Part shown: positions 60,517-64,000 of the stretch, piece after piece | Layout: every line of letters starts with the position of its first letter | Numbering within the stretch: the stretch's first letter is position 1 | NCBI RefSeq assembly: GCF_900496995.4 | Contig: NC_044005.1 | Coordinates: 27,285,363 to 27,349,362, forward strand | Length of the DNA: 64,000 nucleotides | Direction: 5' to 3' | DNA from: Aquila chrysaetos chrysaetos | Taxonomy: Eukaryota > Chordata > Aves > Accipitriformes > Accipitridae | Translations under genes and position numbers: made by a program | Notes under the pieces: model-generated | Database searches by the model: none | The model's input: only the letters and a program-made list of their open reading frames with translations | What the model was told of the DNA's origin: nothing

Positions 60517-63500
60517 GTGAGCTTTGCCAGGTGGGATGGCACCAAACTCCTCCCCTGGTAACCCTGGCCATCAGCCCAAATCCTTGGTCATTTATTCTTC
60601 CTTCTTTCCCCAGAGCTTCCCCCCAGACCCTACGATCTCCTGCCTCTCCCTGTGTACCCAATATTTCTTCTTCCTCCTTATCATTTCTGCTCCCTTTTCC
60701 TCACTGCAGACCTCAGAAGGAGGTCAGCTTCCCTGAGGGCAGCCTGGCTGCATGGAGCAAAGGTGAGGTGGGGCCGTCTCTGCAGGACCCTTGGGATATG
60801 GGGACCCTTTAACAAGGGCAGCTTGCCACCGCTGTGGCACTCGAGCTAAGGGGAAATAGCAATCTTTGTATAACAGCAAAATTCATAGGCCTGATGGCAG
60901 CAGCCGAGAGAAAGCTTTATATATAAAGACAGGACAAATCCTGCAAAGGAAGAATGAGAGCTGGCAAAGCAGGCTCATGCTGCACTCTGTGCCACCCCCC
61001 AGCTCGAGCGGCAGCACAGAGGCTGGGAACATCACCCAGGACCTTAAGAAGTGGGAGCGAGTCCCCGGAGCCTGCTGGAGCTGACATCTGATGACCCAGC
61101 ACAGCTCTGCTGCTTTCGGTGCCGGTGGTGTGGCCTTTTCAGATGGCAGCAGGGGCATCTCCACCTCTGCGTGCCTTCCCCACCGAGACACATCGCTTCC
61201 AGGCTGGTCTGCGGCTGGCCGAGAGGTGCCCAAAGGCAGGAGGGCTGACCGCAGGTGCTCTGAGCAATGCGCTCGCTAAGGGGACAGGACACGTCGCCCC
61301 CATGATAGAGGCTCCAATTCAACCGCTTTCCCTCACTTGCTAAATTAGTTTAGCAGGATATCGATCTCCTAGTCCCTAATGGGGATAAGGCACTTTGTTT
61401 AAGTTTGTTTAAGCTGACAAACAGCCAGTTCTGCCAAAGCTGAAGATATTTCAGTTTAAGACTATCTATCTCCCAGGGAAATCCCAGACCCCCAGCAAGC
61501 GAGCTCAGCATTTGCTCTGGCAGGGAGCCGAGAATCCACTCCGCTCCTGAATTTGGTGAGCTACATTTTTTCTCATCAAACCAGGCTGAGGAGGCTAAAA
61601 TATTTTTGAAACTCATTCCTTGAATTTGCAGGTGGGAAACATATGAGAATATGTGAAAGGGCCAGGAGAGAGCAGGAGCTGGGAGGAGAGGGGCTGGGAT
61701 GCAGCCTGCAGGGCGACACGGGGAGGTGGGCATGTGCTGAATCCATCTGGTTTTGCAGAGCGACTCCTCCAGTGACAGCGAAAGTGAGGATCATTTCCTG
61801 ATGCTTCCCCCCCGGGACCACCTGGGCTTAGCCCTTTTCTCCATGCTGTGCTGCTTCTGGCCCCTGGGGATTGCTGCCTTCTACTTCTCCCAAGGGGTAA
61901 GAAATCCCTTTGCTTGCCTGCATGCATTGAGTGCTGGAGCAAGGGTCCTGCAAGCCACAGCAGCCCTGGAAGGGACCGGGTGCCTTTCTGGCTCTAAGGC
62001 TCATCTCTGTGCCATGCCCAGACCCCTGAGGGCTGAGGCAAAGGGTGCTCCTGGCTTCTGGATGTGTCCACAACTGCTGTGGGGTTGCAAGCCCTCCAGC
62101 GCTTGTGTGGGTTACTGGAGGTCAGGCTTTTCCTTTGGGTCTTTTGGGTGTTATTTAGGGAACTGGGGCTCCCCTTGGCCCCTTGCCCAGGTTCTCACCC
62201 TCCAGCCAGGCTCAGGAAGACGGCATTTTCCCACCTGCCCTCCCATTCTCCAGTAGGGCGAAGGTCCTACACCATGACGCAGTCGGAGGCAGCTCACACC
62301 CCGGGAGTCAGGCTGCTCTGGAGCCTGGGCGCAAAGAGGAGCCTGGTCTCCATATCACACTACAGCTCCTCTGTTGCACTTGTTCCTGCCATGCATTGGC
62401 TAAGCTGTGCGAGCCAACACCAGGGTGGCGGAGGCTGGAGAGGGTGGTGGCGCTTGGACTGCACCAGCTCAGAGGAGCTGCTGCCTTCTTGAGGGCTTAG
62501 CCCAGAGCCTGGGCTCGCTTCCATTACTGTTGACCCAGAATAATGCATGCAGAGCCAGGGGATTTACTCTACATTTGCATAGATGCTGCTGTACCAAGAA
62601 TAGATAGGGGGGAGGCATTAAGAAGTTAAATCAAGAAGATAGAAACAGAAATGGAAAAGTATATAACATGAGTACCTGGCACAGAGGCGGTAAGAGGCAG
62701 GGGAAGCTTTAACTGATTAGGATCCTGAGGAGGGGCTGATTTCACATTTTTCCACATGGTGCAGGGTAGCACGGTGCACTCTCCACATGATGATGTACTT
62801 TGTGCAATTTATATTTAGCTCCATTTGCTATAACTACCACTTCCGCTCACTCATTGAGGCAAGGACCATCTTTTTATTCAGTGTCTGTGCACAGTGAGTG
62901 CCCTGATCTCCACATGGCAACTCGAACACAAATAGTAGGTAATACCAAGAGTAGCTCTGAATGCACCCTGAGCACTCAGGGAAGCTGGAAGTTGCCAGCC
63001 TGGAGAGCCAACACCCACATCTGTCTCCATCGCTGGCTCCATCAGCACTTCTATAGCAAATAGGCTTCACCTGAAAAACCCATGCAGGCAAAATCAAGTG
63101 GCGTAGAGCCAGACCAACAGGCCATGCTGTCTGGATTCAGCTCCCTGAGACTAAGCAGTACTCATTATATGTCTGTATAGGGTATATTGGTATCTAGTCA
63201 GTACCACACAGCCGTCATCCCATGCACTGATCGTTTGCCTGGTCTTACGAGGGTCCAGTGGACTGATGGACGCCTTGCTGTCTGTCCCCAGCCTTCATTA
63301 GATGCAGCGGCCAGGGAAGGGGGGCTGACTCAGTAGTGAAATGACTGCACACAGGCTAAAAGGCCGGGTTGGTACTGCTGTGACCAATGAGCATTTCTTC
63401 TCCTTTCAGACCAGCAAGGCTGTCTCCAAAGGAGATTTCCATCTGGCCAGTTCAGCTTCTCGCCGAGCTCTCTTCCTCGCCGCGCTCTCCATAACCATCG

Positions 63501-63568
63501 GCACAGGAGTATACGTCGGGGTGGTGGTAGCGCTGATTGCTTATCTCTCCAAAGGGGGCCACGTATAG
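60088..63568 (+). CDS. SYNDIG1L: SYNDIG1L, synapse differentiation-inducing 1-like membrane protein (complete, three coding exons, 241 aa)
   Basis: SYNDIG1L (also called capucin) is a brain-enriched membrane protein of the dispanin/CD225 family, related to the AMPA-receptor-associated SYNDIG1. Coding exons 60088-60516, 61759-61896 and 63410-63568 all join in phase 0 and give 241 residues (human 238). The N-terminal half is cytoplasmic and polar, beginning [12 protein letters not shown], with [25 protein letters not shown] and [12 protein letters not shown] as conserved blocks. An acidic Ser/Asp/Glu stretch (144-154) precedes [16 protein letters not shown] and a hydrophobic segment at about 165-187 ([15 protein letters not shown]). 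Cys174-Cys175 are likely palmitoylation sites by family analogy. A second membrane span covers 209-235, and the protein ends SKGGHV. Transcription is probably driven by one of the CpG islands upstream. Confidence 0.96.
60517..61758 (+). other. SYNDIG1L: SYNDIG1L intron between coding exons 1 and 2
   Basis: A GT-AG intron of 1.24 kb. No other feature is supported. Confidence 0.85.
61759..61896 (+). CDS. SYNDIG1L: SYNDIG1L coding exon 2
   Basis: The acceptor is GGTTTTGCAG and the donor CAAGGG|GTAAGA. The exon encodes 46 residues, from the acidic serine stretch through the first hydrophobic segment of the CD225 domain with its Cys-Cys pair. Confidence 0.97.
61897..63409 (+). other. SYNDIG1L: SYNDIG1L intron between coding exons 2 and 3
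   Basis: A GT-AG intron of 1.5 kb. No other feature is supported. Confidence 0.85.
63410..63568 (+). CDS. SYNDIG1L: SYNDIG1L coding exon 3 (terminal)
   Basis: The acceptor is TCTCCTTTCAG. It encodes [20 protein letters not shown], then the second membrane span, and ends with TAG at 63566-63568. Confidence 0.97.
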   Translation, partial: TSKAVSKGDFHLASSASRRALFLAALSITIGTGVYVGVVVALIAYLSKGGHV

Positions 63569-64000
63569 CTGCCACCCATATATCAGTGCCGCCCTGGCCG
63601 TGGCCCTCCTGGGACTGAGCTTTCCTGCAGAGCACAGGGCGCCAGTGCCTGCAAGGGCTGCTTGCACGGCGTGACCCCGGCTTGGATGCCCTGCGCAGGC
63701 TCTTTCCCCTTTCAGACAAACAGTAGACCTCCATTTTCCCCGAGGCTGTGGGGTGCCACCATCTGACAGCAGGGAATTGGGCACCAGCTTGGCTGCTAGG
63801 ACCAGGAGGAGCACATTTGCCTGCTGGAAGACGTGCAGGAGAGATGCTGCGTGCTGCTGCTGGGCTGGTGCCACCACCCTCGCTCCAGGGCCACTGTTTT
63901 CCCTCCCAGCCCCACAGCCAGGAGATGCACCGCTGGTGCCCAGGCTTGGCCCATGAAGGGGGCATGCAGGGAGAAGAGGGGATACGGCACCGGGGAATGG
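63569..64000 (+). other. SYNDIG1L: SYNDIG1L 3'UTR (continues past the window)
   Basis: There is no AATAAA or ATTAAA between the stop and the end of the window, so the transcript must extend beyond it. Confidence 0.7.

Noticed and set aside
1-64000. CRISPR array, operon, phage or insertion sequence
   Set aside because: Split genes, CpG islands and polyadenylation signals show vertebrate DNA, and no regularly spaced repeats of CRISPR type occur.

Overview
The window is vertebrate nuclear DNA. Every supported gene is split into short exons by GT-AG introns (one GC-AG). CpG islands mark the promoters, the spaces between genes are long, and interspersed repeats are few. I see no Alu or young L1. 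The only recognisable mobile DNA is old CR1/L3-like LINE debris plus one hairpin-type repeat. Together with the high protein identity to amniote orthologues, this points to a sauropsid, most likely a bird. That is an inference from texture; I cannot name the species.

Layout. 1-2945 is the 3' end of LTBP2 (+): the tail of an intron, one final coding exon with a calcium-binding EGF domain, and the 3'UTR. 3630-5710 is the complete four-exon coding sequence of NPC2 (-), converging on LTBP2. Its promoter lies in a CpG island at about 5580-5960. 5711-10000 holds no gene I can prove, although a small minus-strand transcription unit ending near 8080 is possible. 10144-11161 is the complete four-exon coding sequence of ISCA2 (+), with a CpG-island promoter carrying an RFX X-box. 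11.2-47.8 kb is a long gene-poor stretch with relics of repeats, purine-rich tracts, a perfect hairpin and a pair of inverted RFX motifs. 47.86 kb to the end is SYNDIG1L (+): a probable CpG-island promoter and non-coding first exon, a roughly 12 kb intron holding a second CpG island, three coding exons at 60088-63568, and a 3'UTR that runs off the window.

These four genes form a conserved neighbourhood (human 14q24.3: SYNDIG1L, NPC2, ISCA2, LTBP2). They do not form a pathway. LTBP2 is extracellular matrix, NPC2 is lysosomal cholesterol transfer, ISCA2 is mitochondrial [4Fe-4S] cluster assembly, and SYNDIG1L is a brain membrane protein. From memory of the human map, the outer genes keep their relative orientation here while the NPC2-ISCA2 pair is flipped as a block, which would be a micro-inversion.

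I found no CRISPR array, operon, tRNA or rRNA, and no new multi-gene system. The strongest second-look items are the NPC2-ISCA2 inversion, the inverted pair of RFX boxes at 16.07-16.12 kb beside a possible exon, the perfect 20-bp-stem hairpin at 40.14-40.19 kb, the TFE/MITF-type box at the NPC2 start, and the GC-AG intron in ISCA2.
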